64,000 nucleotides of DNA from Coemansia sp. RSA 922 (Eukaryota; Kickxellomycota; Kickxellomycetes; Kickxellales; Kickxellaceae). Each line of letters starts with the position of its first letter. The stretch's first letter is position 1. The stretch is from positions 1 to 64,000 of the forward strand of contig JANBQS010000003.1 of NCBI GenBank assembly GCA_027577415.1. Direction: 5' to 3'. The translations under genes and the position numbers were made by a program. The notes under the pieces are model-generated. The model had not been told where the DNA came from and did no database searches. It saw only the letters and a program-made list of their open reading frames with translations. Below, in pieces: positions 27,468 to 37,302 of the stretch.

Positions 27468-27863
27468 TCAACTGCCATCTTCATTGCAAACTGCTTGTCT
27501 CCATTTGACTCCAAACTTACTGACTGTAGCTATAACTTGCTCAAAAAGGGATTTAGTACTCTCGCTTGTAGACAAATAATTCTTTATATTATCTATTATT
27601 CCACGGAATATGTAGACATTGTTCCCTTTGTCTTTGTCTTTATCATTGCCTACTACTTCCCCAATTGGTGTCAAGACGTTATTACTCTTGTTAATGACAT
27701 AGTAGCTAGTACGATCATCGGATTTAGTTGATAGAGCTTTATCAATAGATTTCAAACTTTCTGAGGAAGGGATCGTAGGGCCATCATATACTTCTAGAAA
27801 GCCATTGTTTAATTCCACATAGCGATATCTAATTGGAAAATCAATCGTCATTTCAGTGGCCAT
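27468..27863 (-). CDS. Small orphan family protein (apparently intact member 1)
   Basis: A 131-residue protein with no recognised domain. The pattern is strand-rich: IRYRYVELNNGFLEVYDG, a helix (SESLKSIDKAL), YYVINKSNNVLTPIGEVVG, NNVYIFRG, and a C-terminal helix (SLFEQVIATVSKFG). The order and the N-x-Y-I-F-(R/K)-G core match the member at 53924-54280 (ALSNT..., YYVLGLSKWTHISKVIGEG, STYIFKG), and more loosely the two broken copies at 23616 and 30415. The promoter resembles that of the 53924 member (GCAGCAGCAGCTT and a palindrome 200 bp upstream). There is no signal peptide. Function is unknown. Confidence 0.55.
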   Translation of the reverse strand: MATEMTIDFPIRYRYVELNNGFLEVYDGPTIPSSESLKSIDKALSTKSDDRTSYYVINKSNNVLTPIGEVVGNDKDKDKGNNVYIFRGIIDNIKNYLSTSESTKSLFEQVIATVSKFGVKWRQAVCNEDGS

Positions 27864-28798
27864 GAATCAATAAATATAATTTGGTAAAGAAAAAGTATGT
27901 TGTAGATGTTCTGAAAATAAAAGTAGAGGCAGCAGCAGCTTGGTTTATTTAGCAGGAAAATCGGCATCCCCACTTGCTGCAAGGAGAGCCAGGCAAGAAA
28001 AATGCTGCACTCCTATTCCCACTTTTTTGGCAAGCATCGAGCGTCATCGACAAGCATAGCCCTTTGCCTCAAAGGTTGCCCACGCCATGTGCAATAGTTG
28101 AGGCTTTGAGAATGACGTATTCAGCTGCGAAAGCGACAAACTGTGCACTTTTCTCCCATTTTTTCTCTGGCAATCAACGGCAATAATTGCTGCTCTTAGC
28201 CTCAAAGGAAGACCAATTCCTGCTTCAATGCTGTGGAGACTTTAAAGATCATGTGTTTCCCCTTCAAAAGCAACAAATTGTGCACCTCTCTTCTCTTATT
28301 ATTCCTTACTAAAAAGCGAAAAAAAAACTCTTTTGGTTATTGTGCTTCCTTTGTTTCAAAAGAGTGCTGGGGTCTGCTAATGTGCCCTTTCCGAAATGGA
28401 GTGCTTTCATGGACGCAAATTATTGTGTGCACCCATCCCCTCCCCCATTTTATTTTCTCTGGCAACCAACTAGATCATAAGGAAAAATGTACATTTAATT
28501 AACATGCTTTTTTTAAATATAATACAGTCAACTTGACAATGAGTTTTGTTAGATTTTAGAGCGAAGTGAACTAGCGTAGGCTTATAAAATAATGTGTCAA
28601 TAAATTAATACTGGAAAGGTTAAAGAAGAGAAGAAAGATGTTAACCGGTCAAACACGCACTATATCCAAAGTGCCAAACAAACCAGTGAACCATGGGAAC
28701 GACTGAGCCGAGTCAATACATATGACAATGGTACCGAGATCCAAAAGATATATTTAACAAGTTTTGATCAAGATTTATTCCTTAACCCAAAGTCCATT
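27864..28798. other. Promoter of the 27863 gene and 3' flank of the mariner relic
   Basis: The part to about 28350 resembles 54360-54800 upstream of the related gene: GGCAGCAGCAGCTT (27928-27941), the palindrome at 28061-28075, TGACGTAT (28112-28119, one or two changes from a CRE), and repeated CTCAAAGGA blocks. After 28350 the sequence is AT-rich without a gene. Confidence 0.5.
28061..28075 (-). promoter_or_regulatory. Palindromic element CCTTTG-N3-CAAAGG
   Basis: A perfect 6-bp inverted repeat with a 3-bp spacer, 198-212 bp upstream of the start at 27863. The same element with another spacer (TCT) is at 54484-54498, 204-218 bp upstream of the related gene. Both are preceded by GGCAAGCATC. 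Confidence 0.55.
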
Positions 28799-29860
28799 TT
28801 AAATAGACAGTCCATCTGCAGCAATAACCTTCCCATGCCGCTTCAACCATTCATCAACAAGAGTCATATAGTACTCTGGTGGGACTCGAGAGACCACTTT
28901 GTTCCAAGCAGATTTAACGGATTCTTCCTCTGGCTCAACGTCTTTTGCTATCTGGCTTTTCATCCAAGGGAAGTATATAAAGTCGCAGGGTGCCAGATCT
29001 GGAGAGTACGGAGGCACCTTGAGTAAATGGAACTTTGGCGGGTCCATGTCCATAGGGCGATTGTGTGGCCGTGCATTGTCGAAGTGCATGTGTATTCTTG
29101 AAGGATAGTCGTTCCCATCCATAGACTTCCAAGCTTCGACGACTTGTGGAATAACTTCTCCCTAGAAAATGGTTTATTTCATATACTCTCCACATCGACG
29201 GTAGTGCTCAAGGAGACACCCCTTTTGTGACACAAAGAATGTACATATGACCTTACTTGGCCATACTGATTCAGCTCTGGGCACATCGTATCCTGTGAAT
29301 GCACGACGTTCACTATATATCGGTGGTGTATGGAAAGATAAATAGGTCTTGTCACCTGTCACAATGTTGGTGCGTGTCTGTAAAGTTGTGGCAGAAATCT
29401 AGTCTCGCTTCGATTTGGTCAGGCGTCAATACATGAGGTATCATATGGTCTATACAACGTTTGTATCCAAGCCGCTCAGTTACGATGCGCTTTGCCCTGA
29501 CAGTACTACAGAGTCCAACGGTCGCTAGCTCCTCCCAAGTAATCCTAGGGTTCTCAACTATTTTGTCGTGAAATATTTCAGTTAACTCGTCATTATAGTA
29601 GTTCGGAATTCTGCCTGATCTGGGGCGATCTTCGAGGTTAAAATCTCCCTGTTCAAAGCGCTTATACCAATATCTAATGGTGTTCTTACAAACGCTCGCA
29701 CCAGGTCCTAGGCCATGAATATATGGGAGAGCATCGTCCAAAGAAAGACCCTGAGCGAAACTGCCTAGAATAAAAACACGAAGGTGAGACTGAATTTCAC
29801 TCTGGAATTCTAGGGTTAAATTTTGTGGAAAAGTTGATTCTTTTAAGAGGTATATTTTTA
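28799..29860 (-). pseudogene. Decayed mariner-type transposase
   Basis: Pieces of a Tc1/mariner transposase in several frames. The N-terminal part has the helix-turn-helix region (CKNTIRYWYKRFEQGDFNLE, DRPRSGR). A middle piece (MTGDKTYLSFHTPPIYSERR) covers the first catalytic-Asp region. The C-terminal piece has HFDNARPHNR and PPYSPDLAPCDFIYFP, the second and third catalytic-residue regions of the mariner DDD triad. Stop codons and frame changes at about 29350 and 29130-29170 separate them, and the N-terminal frame has no ATG. I could not find terminal inverted repeats by eye. An inactive element that may have contributed to the rearrangements around it. Confidence 0.75.
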
Positions 29861-30414
29861 AATAGGAGAGGTATCAAAGTGAAGTAAGAGTGTAAAAGAT
29901 GGTTGTTGTTTGCGATCTTGAAAAAGGCAAGGACTAGGGGGGCATACGTGTTCTATGTTTTGGGAATCCAGACTCATTGAAAGTTTGACTGTAATTATCA
30001 ACAATAACGATTTGTGTTTGCCCCCAATACTCGAGCGACTTTGGTGGTTGTGGTATTGCCCACACCATCAAGAGAGGCGACACTGTCCTTCGTTAATAAA
30101 TTAATAAATCCTCATTTTATTTGAGCACACCTATTGCATAGAAAGCCTTGGAGGCAACTGTTCGTTTTGGGGTGTCTCCAAGCCACAGCTTCGTCGACCT
30201 TCTTTGGGGCTGAATTGGTTATTTTTTTAGCTTTACACCGCTTGGGAGAAGATCGCGCCACATTTGGGGATAATTTGGCTGTGGCTCATTTCTTTTTCCC
30301 TCTCATGGCGGGTATAAAAAGCCCACTTGGCGCGTCTTTTTTCTGTCATTCGAAACAAAGACTTTCAAATTTCACTTTACTCCATCATACCTACATTTCC
30401 CAAAGTCTATTGTC
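29861..30414. other. Intergenic: upstream region of the 30415 copy
   Basis: The stretch from about 30255 belongs to the direct duplication with 23470-24650. GGTATAAAAAGCC at about 30310-30322 is a good TATA box, about 95 bp upstream of ATG 30415. No other gene is seen. Confidence 0.45.
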
Positions 30415-31310
30415 ATGATGTTAAAAACTAAATTGGTTGCCCCATATGATCCTTATAGGATCTATGTTATATGTGCAGGAAATGGCGGTGTTCACAGAGA
30501 GACACATGTCTTCAATCGCCACAGCATCACTAACCTTGATACGCTGCTAGAAGAGGAGCGACGACATTATATCCGTGAGCAGCCTAGTATTAGTAACAAC
30601 TTTATTCGGGCGCAATATAACACCAACTACTGTTGAATGTTAAACATCAGCACTAATGCGCCTTATGTTCTTGAAGGCTGCCAATACATTTTTATAGGAA
30701 ATGCAGCAGATGTGGTCGCTGCGACTAACAAGATATATTTTAAGATGTTTGAAAATTTTTAACACTGATCTCTAATATAAATAATAGATGCTTCACTGCT
30801 CATGCCTTATCTTTCACATCTACCTTAAAGTTGTTAAAGTTTATATGTCGTTGGATTGCACCCTAAAGGATTGTATGTGTAGTTATTTGCCCGTCATTTG
30901 CTCGTTATACAGGCAACATGTTGTTTACAACTACTAGTAACAACCATATAACATAAATGCATAATATTTAGTGCTACGGAAAATAACAAGGTCACCTAGC
31001 TAAAGATGGGACATACCAACGCCAAAAGTAGTGCGCATTTTTTACCCAAGATGTCTGGCGAGTGTTGATTACAGAGTTTAAGCTAGCAAATCTTGGGGAA
31101 AATACCCAAAGTCGGTTGACAAAGGCGCTCATATTGGCTTTAATTGTTAATTCTTTTGTTTTCAAGCGCTATCGCATGCTTCCAGAATAACAAAAAAACA
31201 GATTAGGTATGCAAACATGTAGGCAAGGATATCCAATATGGCTGATAAGAGGCAAACAACATTGAGGGCAAGGCCGTAGCCGATGTCCTGGCTAATTCAG
31301 ACCAGCGTGC
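30255..31310. repeat. Direct segmental duplication, copy 2 (with 23470-24650)
   Basis: Same orientation as copy 1, about 6.8 kb away. It includes the promoter, the small orphan pseudogene, and the downstream blocks GGTCACCTAGCTAAAG (30990-31005) and GATTAGGTATGCAAAC (31201-31216). Confidence 0.65.
30415..30762 (+). pseudogene. Small orphan family member with an in-frame TGA (copy 2)
   Basis: The ATG at 30415 starts MMLKTKLVAPYDPYRIYVIC, then AGNGGVHRETHVFN and NFIRAQYNTNYC. A TGA at 30634-30636 stands where copy 1 has TGG (Trp). The frame then continues for 41 more codons (GCQYIFIGNAADVVAATNKI) to TAA 30760-30762. This is a nonsense mutation in an otherwise open gene. The truncated 73-residue product lacks the family core. 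Copy 1 is broken elsewhere, so the two losses are independent. Confidence 0.6.
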
Positions 31311-31742
31311 TGATTACACATAAGGGTGAGAATAAAGGATGCTCGACAGACTACCCGACAACGTGATGCCACAATTTATGCCTGTGTACTTGCATGCAGA
31401 ATGTTTGTCAATTAGCATCGCACTAGCAAACATGTGCTAAGCGACGTCCTAATGCCGCACTTGTAGCTGCAGGAGATTAAAGATAATGCTTAATGCAATT
31501 TGATGCACACGCTATATTCACTGAGAGATATTTGAACCAATTGACAACATCTTCATTGTCAATGGCAGATTAGGTTTGACATTGCTGGCCATTCCAAATT
31601 CCTTTTTACTAAAGGTTCGCTCGATATCAAAATACTATAAAAGAACATTGCTTCACACTGCCTCTCCAATTGAGGAATATCAACATCCTTTACAACCTCT
31701 AAAGCAATTTTTAGCCAGCTCCATCAACAGCCTCTTTTTACG
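30763..31742. other. Intergenic, duplicated flank and promoter of the HD-domain gene
   Basis: The left part is the duplicated 3' flank. TATAAAAG at 31636-31643 lies about 100 bp upstream of the HD-domain gene's ATG. No gene is supported between. Confidence 0.5.
31636..31643 (+). promoter_or_regulatory. TATA box of the HD-domain gene
   Basis: ACTATAAAAGAAC, 100-107 bp upstream of the ATG at 31743. A TATA box at this distance suggests an inducible promoter. Confidence 0.55.
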
Positions 31743-32375
31743 ATGACCACCTCTAACACCACTACCATGACTCCCGAGCAACGTGTGAACAAGGTATTCC
31801 AGCTACTCGAAAATGCCAACAAGAAGGACTACATGGGCGAGAAAATAACGCAGCTGGACCACGCTCTTCAAGCCGCGCAGCTCGCCAAGAAAGAGGGTGC
31901 CGACGAGGAGACCATTTTGGCCGCGCTTTTGCACGATATCGGTCATCTCTGCCCATCAACGGAGCAATGCAGCGAGAGCCGTGGCAAGAACTGGGCAGCT
32001 TTCCACAAGACTGAAGCTGACATTAATGTCGGCGTCGTTGATCACGATAGGGTTGGTGCCGAATACCTGCGCAAGCTTGGGTTCCCCAAGAAGACGTGCG
32101 AGTTGATCGAGTCTCACGTCTTGGCCAAGCGCTACCTTTCGACCATTGATCCCTCGTATCATGCCGGCCTTAGCAGCGCCAGTAAGCAGTCGCTCAAGCT
32201 CCAGGGCGGCCCGTTCTCGCCAACCGAGATCCGCGAGTTTGAGAAGGACCCGCTCTTCAAGCAAAAGGTGCAGATTAGGAAGTGGGACGACGCCGCCAAG
32301 GTCATTGGTGTTAAGCCACCCGCCTTGGACACGTATCGCGATATGGCTATCAATAACTTGAAGCAAGCAGTTTAG
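31743..32375 (+). CDS. HD-domain PhnZ/TmpB-like di-iron oxygenase
   Basis: A 210-residue HD-domain protein. The metal-binding series is visible: QLDHALQAAQLAKKEG (first His), ALLHDIGHL (HD pair), VVDHDRVGAEYLRKLGF (His and Asp) and IESHVLAKRYL (His plus the Lys of the AKRYL motif). It continues with LSSASKQSLKLQGGPFS, EFEKDPLF and RKWDDAAKV. This order is that of PhnZ and TmpB, HD-fold mixed-valent di-iron oxygenases that cleave the C-P bond of 1-hydroxy-phosphonates, rather than of HD phosphohydrolases. Fungal genomes carry homologues of uncertain substrate, so phosphonate cleavage is a hypothesis. No phosphonate transporter or partner dioxygenase (PhnY/TmpA) is in the window. The neighbours downstream are an SDR and a P450. 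Confidence 0.82.
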   Translation: MTTSNTTTMTPEQRVNKVFQLLENANKKDYMGEKITQLDHALQAAQLAKKEGADEETILAALLHDIGHLCPSTEQCSESRGKNWAAFHKTEADINVGVVDHDRVGAEYLRKLGFPKKTCELIESHVLAKRYLSTIDPSYHAGLSSASKQSLKLQGGPFSPTEIREFEKDPLFKQKVQIRKWDDAAKVIGVKPPALDTYRDMAINNLKQAV

Positions 32376-33281
32376 GCCATACGCTTAATGAGCGCCTCTA
32401 TCTCTAGGGACAATTAGTATTTTACAGTTCATGTCTATACTGGGCTCTAATAAAATGATATATAAATCAAAATGTCATTATTTTACATTTGTGTGAGGCA
32501 ACTGGATAAACACCTCTTCATAAAAGCTCCATAAAACGACATCCAGCTTGATAGACGGCAAGAACCCTTCCATCGACAGTTCAAAGCTCAACCCTGACAT
32601 CATATTATTATTCAACGAGCAAGCAGAATTCCACTTCTGTGACGTGCATATGTTCCTTGGGGACAAGAGGAAGAAAATCGATCCCAAGCGTACAAGTCAG
32701 CTAGCCGACTATATACAGTCGCTTTGAGAGCAACAGCGCAACGAACGAGTTCACATCCACCCTATTTTGTATTTTGCACGACCACAATAGCTTTTGCTAT
32801 CGTTGCTCTCTCTATTTACCTACATGATGCTACACACAGAGCAAGGCTTCAGTGTTCTGAAAATTATTGTCAGTACTTACAAAGTAATCAAAAAAATAAT
32901 AATAGAATCCTAAATATCCAAAAAAGGGAAAGAAAAGAACAGGCGAAGACTACTTCACACTTTCTTTTTGCAATCTGAGAAGTACTGCGCGAGATTGTCC
33001 CCCTTATCCGCCGCGAGTATCTTGTCTGTGATATCTGCTCTATGCCGTAGTTTTTAGCGTGTGATCATCATCGATTTTTTTTGCTGAAGATTAATCAAGC
33101 ACGTGGACAATGGGCGGGCGCGCTCGGACCCGCATGCTGAAAGTGACGACTGACACATGTCAGCCACAAGTGTCCGTTACCCACGCTGCTAATAAAAAGG
33201 GGGGGGGAAAGCGGTTCCAAAGTTCATCAGCCTTCCTTATCTTTATCTTGCTTCAACTTTATCGCTACCCAACTTCTAAAT
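32376..33281. other. Intergenic region with a possible gene relic
   Basis: About 900 bp. A short minus-strand frame (32478-32603) is listed separately. A G-run (AAAAAGGGGGGGGGAAAG) lies near 33200. Otherwise AT-rich, with no gene seen. Confidence 0.45.
32478..32603 (-). pseudogene. Possible relic of a ubiquitin-like cluster gene
   Basis: A 41-residue frame from ATG 32603. It contains SIKLDVVLWSFYEEVFIQLP, which loosely resembles the (I/V)-x-V-D-V-x-x-x-x-x-(L/F)-Y-E-x-V core of the 7.7-13 kb ubiquitin-like genes. The strands expected before and after are missing. A chance match cannot be excluded. Confidence 0.18.
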
Positions 33282-34181
33282 ATGAGCCTCAAGGACACTG
33301 TTGTATTCATCACGGGCGGATCTCGCGGCATCGGTGAGGCGATTGCAGTGCGCCTGGCCAAGGAAGGCGCCAGCATCGCTATTGCGGCAAAGACAGCCGA
33401 CACCAACTCCAAGCTGCCTGGCACTATCCACACGGCAGCCAAGGCCATCGAGGCGGCAGGTGGCAAGGCTCTGGCCTTGCAATGCGATATCCGCGATGAG
33501 GAGCAGGTACAGCGGGCCATAGACCAGACAGTAGCGACATTCGGACACTTGGACGTAGTAATCAACAACGCATCGGCGATCTTCCTCGAGAGCACTGAGC
33601 AGACCCCCGCCAAGCGGTACGACCTGATGCACAACATCAATGGACGCGGTACGTGGCTAGTGACTAAGCTGGCTCTGCCGCACTTGAAAAAGTCGCGCAA
33701 CCCGCGAGTCCTCACACTTAGCCCGCCGCTGGACATGAGCCCCAAGTGGTTCGAAAAGACACCGGCTTATACGATGGCCAAGTACAACATGTCGATGCTC
33801 GTGATCGGCCATGCTGGCGAGTTTGCCAAGCATGGAATTGCAGTCAACGCTTTGTGGCCCTACACTGTTATCGAGACGGCAGCGCTCAATATGATCTCGC
33901 AGTCAAAGAGCAAGCCCAACCTGCGCACGCCCGAGATCATGGCCGATGCGGCCCTAGAGTTGCTGAGCAAGCCAGCGACGTTTACTGGCAACTTGTGCAT
34001 TGACGAAGTGATATTGCGTGAGGCTGGTGTGCGCGATATGGCGCGGTATGCGCTTACGCCCGGCACTCGCGACGAAGACATGGAGCTCGACGGGTTCTTG
34101 AGCGAGGCTGACCATGCTCGCGTGGCGATGCTGCGCAAGATGCACAAGAGCGATACTGCGGCAGCAAAGGCCAAATTGTAA
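33282..34181 (+). CDS. HSDL2-like short-chain dehydrogenase/reductase
   Basis: A 299-residue classical SDR. The Rossmann cofactor motif is TGGSRGIGEA (residues about 11-20), DVVINNAS follows, and the catalytic pair is YTMAK (Tyr-x3-Lys). The sequence AIAAKTADTNSKLPGTIHTA and the DMSPKWFEKTPAYTMAKYNM block are characteristic of HSDL2, a peroxisomal or mitochondrial SDR linked to fatty-acid metabolism. The animal protein has a C-terminal SCP2 domain that is absent here. The last three residues, AKL, fit the peroxisomal PTS1 consensus. The substrate is not known. It converges with the P450 gene, with about 110 bp between the stop codons. Confidence 0.88.
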   Translation: MSLKDTVVFITGGSRGIGEAIAVRLAKEGASIAIAAKTADTNSKLPGTIHTAAKAIEAAGGKALALQCDIRDEEQVQRAIDQTVATFGHLDVVINNASAIFLESTEQTPAKRYDLMHNINGRGTWLVTKLALPHLKKSRNPRVLTLSPPLDMSPKWFEKTPAYTMAKYNMSMLVIGHAGEFAKHGIAVNALWPYTVIETAALNMISQSKSKPNLRTPEIMADAALELLSKPATFTGNLCIDEVILREAGVRDMARYALTPGTRDEDMELDGFLSEADHARVAMLRKMHKSDTAAAKAKL

Positions 34182-34290
34182 TAGTTTTGACATATTTGCT
34201 ACAATTGAGATATTCGCAAGTATGATTGATAGATATGTAACATGATAAAAAGATATACTGGAGTGTCTAGCCAAGAGAGTGCTCATGGGC

Positions 34291-35964
34291 CTAGGGCCGC
34301 TTGGAGATGATAAGGTTGCAGTCTCTGGCCGGGTACTTTGGAATCATGGCGACGAGGTTCGTGCGCGGCATGATGACAGGAAGGCCATTCTCGTCCAGGT
34401 TCTTTGGCGTGTAGAGGGCGTCAGCGGGCAAGGCAAAGTCGTATCTGTTGAGGATGTTGGCCAGTGTGGTCATCATCTCGACCATGACAAGGTGTCTGCC
34501 GGGGCAAATGCGCACGCCGGCAGAAAGCGTCAGGAGATTGCGACGGTTGGCGTCGTTGTTGATAAACCGCGATGGATCATAAAGATGCGGGTTGACCCAA
34601 GTGTCCGGGTTCTTGTTGGCCGCCGCCGTGCTGACAGCGACAGAAAAGCCCTCGGGGATAAAGTGGCCGCGCAGCGTAATGCCGCCCTTTGGTATAATAC
34701 GCGGCAAGTTAGTCGACACTGGGCATAGTCTTAGCGACTCGTAGATACACGCCTCGAGGTACGGCAAATGCTCCTTGGCCATATCAAATGTGATTAGTTG
34801 GTCTCTGGAAAACGCGCGGCGTACCTCGTCGACTACCAGTTTGTAGTGTGCTGGGTAGATCATCAGCAAGTGAATGGTCCAAGCAAGCGCCGTGGAGCTG
34901 GTATCGGCTCCGCTGAGCAAAACCATGATTGTTTCGGTAATAACCTGCGAAGACGTCATCTTGATGTTGGACTCGGGATCCTCGGCGTCGATAAATGACT
35001 GCAAAATGTCGTTGGGCTTGGCCAAACCCTTGGACAAGTGCTGCTTGCGCTCGTTGATGGCGCGGTGACCAAAGGCAAAAAAGTCATCAACGTCCTTGCG
35101 CAACAGCCAGTTCACCAGGCCTCTGAGCGGCCAGCCCTTGACGGCGGGCAGCACCATTTGGATAATCATTAGCGCGAACGTCTTTTCGACCCAGTGAGAA
35201 ATAGTTTTGTCACCGGTAGTCAGCGACCGGTGCTCCTTGCCGAATCCCAGTGAGCTGATAATATCAAACGACATCAAAGTCATATCGTAGTAATAACACA
35301 CTCGAGCCTTATTGGTACCGATATTAGACTGCTCAATGTACGCGTCCCATTTGTCCATTAACTGCTGCACACCGGCAGCCAAAATGGTCGGTTCCATCTT
35401 GTGCAGGCCAGCCATACTCAGCGTGGGTCCGACTTGGCGGCGTCGCTGTTTGTTGAGTTCGGCATCGCGAGTGAGAAAGATATTTGGCTCCATAAAATCG
35501 ACGTTCTCGTATAGCGTATCCTTGATAAAAGAATAGCTGCTGAGGATCAAGCGACAGTCCTCGGGATGACAGATTGCGACCTTTTGTGGTTCCATTACGT
35601 AGATGTTGCCGTACTGCTCGCAGTCACTGACCATATCGTCGTTTGTGCATCGAGTTAGACCCGCGATCAGCGACGGCAATGAGCTTAGACGGGAGAGAAA
35701 GGGGCCAGGCATATTGCGCAACGGCGAAAAGCACAGCGCGTAAATGGTCCTCCATGCTGTATAAACCACGACACCGGCGCATACGTGTGATGGACGCAGA
35801 GCCCAGGCCACAGCCGCCAATATTTGCTGCGAGAGGCTGGCATAGTCGATGCTTGCGACTACAGAACTGACACCGCGCAGTGCATGTGGCACGGTTATTG
35901 TGCGGTTGATGGCACGAATGGCCTGTGTAAAATGTAATGAAGAAGATGTGAGTGCTGCGTCCAT
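34291..35964 (-). CDS. Cytochrome P450
   Basis: A 557-residue P450 starting at ATG 35964. A hydrophobic N-terminal segment (about 45-75) would anchor it in the ER, followed by the proline hinge MPGPF. The I-helix reads LLSGADTSSTALAWT, the K-helix ExxR is ESLR, and the heme loop is LSAGVRICPGRHL. In the heme loop the Phe usually found seven residues before the Cys is Leu. The substrate cannot be inferred. The N-terminal 40 residues are variable in this family, and a GTGAGT-like sequence near the start leaves some doubt about the first exon. It is convergent with the HSDL2-like gene, which may indicate related lipid or xenobiotic metabolism. Confidence 0.9.
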   Translation of the reverse strand: MDAALTSSSLHFTQAIRAINRTITVPHALRGVSSVVASIDYASLSQQILAAVAWALRPSHVCAGVVVYTAWRTIYALCFSPLRNMPGPFLSRLSSLPSLIAGLTRCTNDDMVSDCEQYGNIYVMEPQKVAICHPEDCRLILSSYSFIKDTLYENVDFMEPNIFLTRDAELNKQRRRQVGPTLSMAGLHKMEPTILAAGVQQLMDKWDAYIEQSNIGTNKARVCYYYDMTLMSFDIISSLGFGKEHRSLTTGDKTISHWVEKTFALMIIQMVLPAVKGWPLRGLVNWLLRKDVDDFFAFGHRAINERKQHLSKGLAKPNDILQSFIDAEDPESNIKMTSSQVITETIMVLLSGADTSSTALAWTIHLLMIYPAHYKLVVDEVRRAFSRDQLITFDMAKEHLPYLEACIYESLRLCPVSTNLPRIIPKGGITLRGHFIPEGFSVAVSTAAANKNPDTWVNPHLYDPSRFINNDANRRNLLTLSAGVRICPGRHLVMVEMMTTLANILNRYDFALPADALYTPKNLDENGLPVIMPRTNLVAMIPKYPARDCNLIISKRP

Positions 35965-37302
35965 TCGAAAGAGCAACCGGGATTACGAACAATGCAGTGC
36001 TCGATCAGCCAGAATAAATGATGCAAAAAAGAAGTTATAGACACACGATACTTGGAGAAGGAGGACCAGAAAAAATATCGCTTGCTGCGAAGAAGGTGAC
36101 TGCCAGAGGATGTGCAGGCCCTCTATAAAGGCATAAAAATAGAGACCGCGGGCAAACCACGGGAAAAATATTGCAGTCCAGTAGAAGAGGGGGTGGGTAT
36201 TGGCCCCCGTAGCCCCCGTGGTCAAGCCCAAAAAGAGAAACTCCTTTTTCCAATGTCATTCTTTTAGAGACCACGGGCGTGCTTTTGCATCACCTCCGAG
36301 AATATAAAAAAAAAAGTTGGGTGGATTGGGTGCCACAAGGCAAGGGAGACTGAGTGAAAGAAGGAGGGAGGCTTAGTGCCTGAGGGCGTGCAATATTTCT
36401 GCAGGGATTTACTTCATGCGTTTAGCTTGTGCTGTTAGCCTCTCTCTTTCTGTCGGCCCATCAAACCTATACTCACAAGCATGTGGTTTTGATGGACTAG
36501 GCAAAATAAAAAAATCTCTACGATCGCCCGCAGATTACAGCCAAGACAAAGAAAAAATAATTGCGTCAATCTTCACTCCTTATCACCGAACAATAGCCAA
36601 TTCGGACAATTGAAAACCATGTCTCTGGAAGAACACATTTTTAGCACGCCATATCCAGATCTCAATTTTTTTGCATGTTCCTGGTACATCCTTTACAATG
36701 TCGAATGGTGTCTCATTAGGAGATTCATGCGGGATAAATGTATTGTCGCATGCATTAATAATTAATTTTACAAGTCGGATACCCACTATGCCCTCCCTCG
36801 ATTTCTGGCACAGTACTAATTAGGCTTCTATGAAGAATCTGAGTGCCAATATGGCAAGTGCACAACCCAACAGTGGCGGGACTGCTACTAATGTAGCCAC
36901 ACTGACACATGCCTGTGTAACATTACATCCAACAGCAAGTCTTTGGGTGGGGAAGTGATTGCAAACCCCAGCCTCACTAAAAAAAAAGAAGAGATTATTA
37001 TTATAAGAAATTGTACTGGGATCTGGTAATGGATTTTGGATTTTTCTTTCGTTCTTTTTATCCTGCGTCAGACTAGTCTTTTCCGCTTATCCCGCCTTTG
37101 AAGATACACCTTCTCAAAGTGGATTAGCACGAGATAAGCCCGTAGTCTCATGCCGCTAATTGTAGCAAAGAGTGGACATGCGGAAACGGTCTTGCTTGTA
37201 AAGATCTTTATGATGGCGACATCTCGGCATAAACCGAAATCCCACGTGTGATTATGAGTGGGCAAGATCAGCTCAATCAATTTAGTTTTTTGACTCAAAA
37301 AA
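35965..37302. other. Intergenic region, one weak relic frame
   Basis: About 1.3 kb. A 67-residue minus-strand frame at 36583-36786 starts only at GTG and has no known domain (GIRLVKLIINACDNTFIPHE). It could be a decayed small gene. Two nearby copies of CCCCCGTAGCCCCCGTGG-like sequence lie near 36206-36224. Nothing else is recognised. Confidence 0.4.

Noticed and set aside
30634..30636. TGA in the orphan gene as recoding (selenocysteine, Trp or readthrough)
   Set aside because: Other genes here end at TGA normally, there is no SECIS-like structure I can see, and copy 1 has TGG. A nonsense mutation is simpler.
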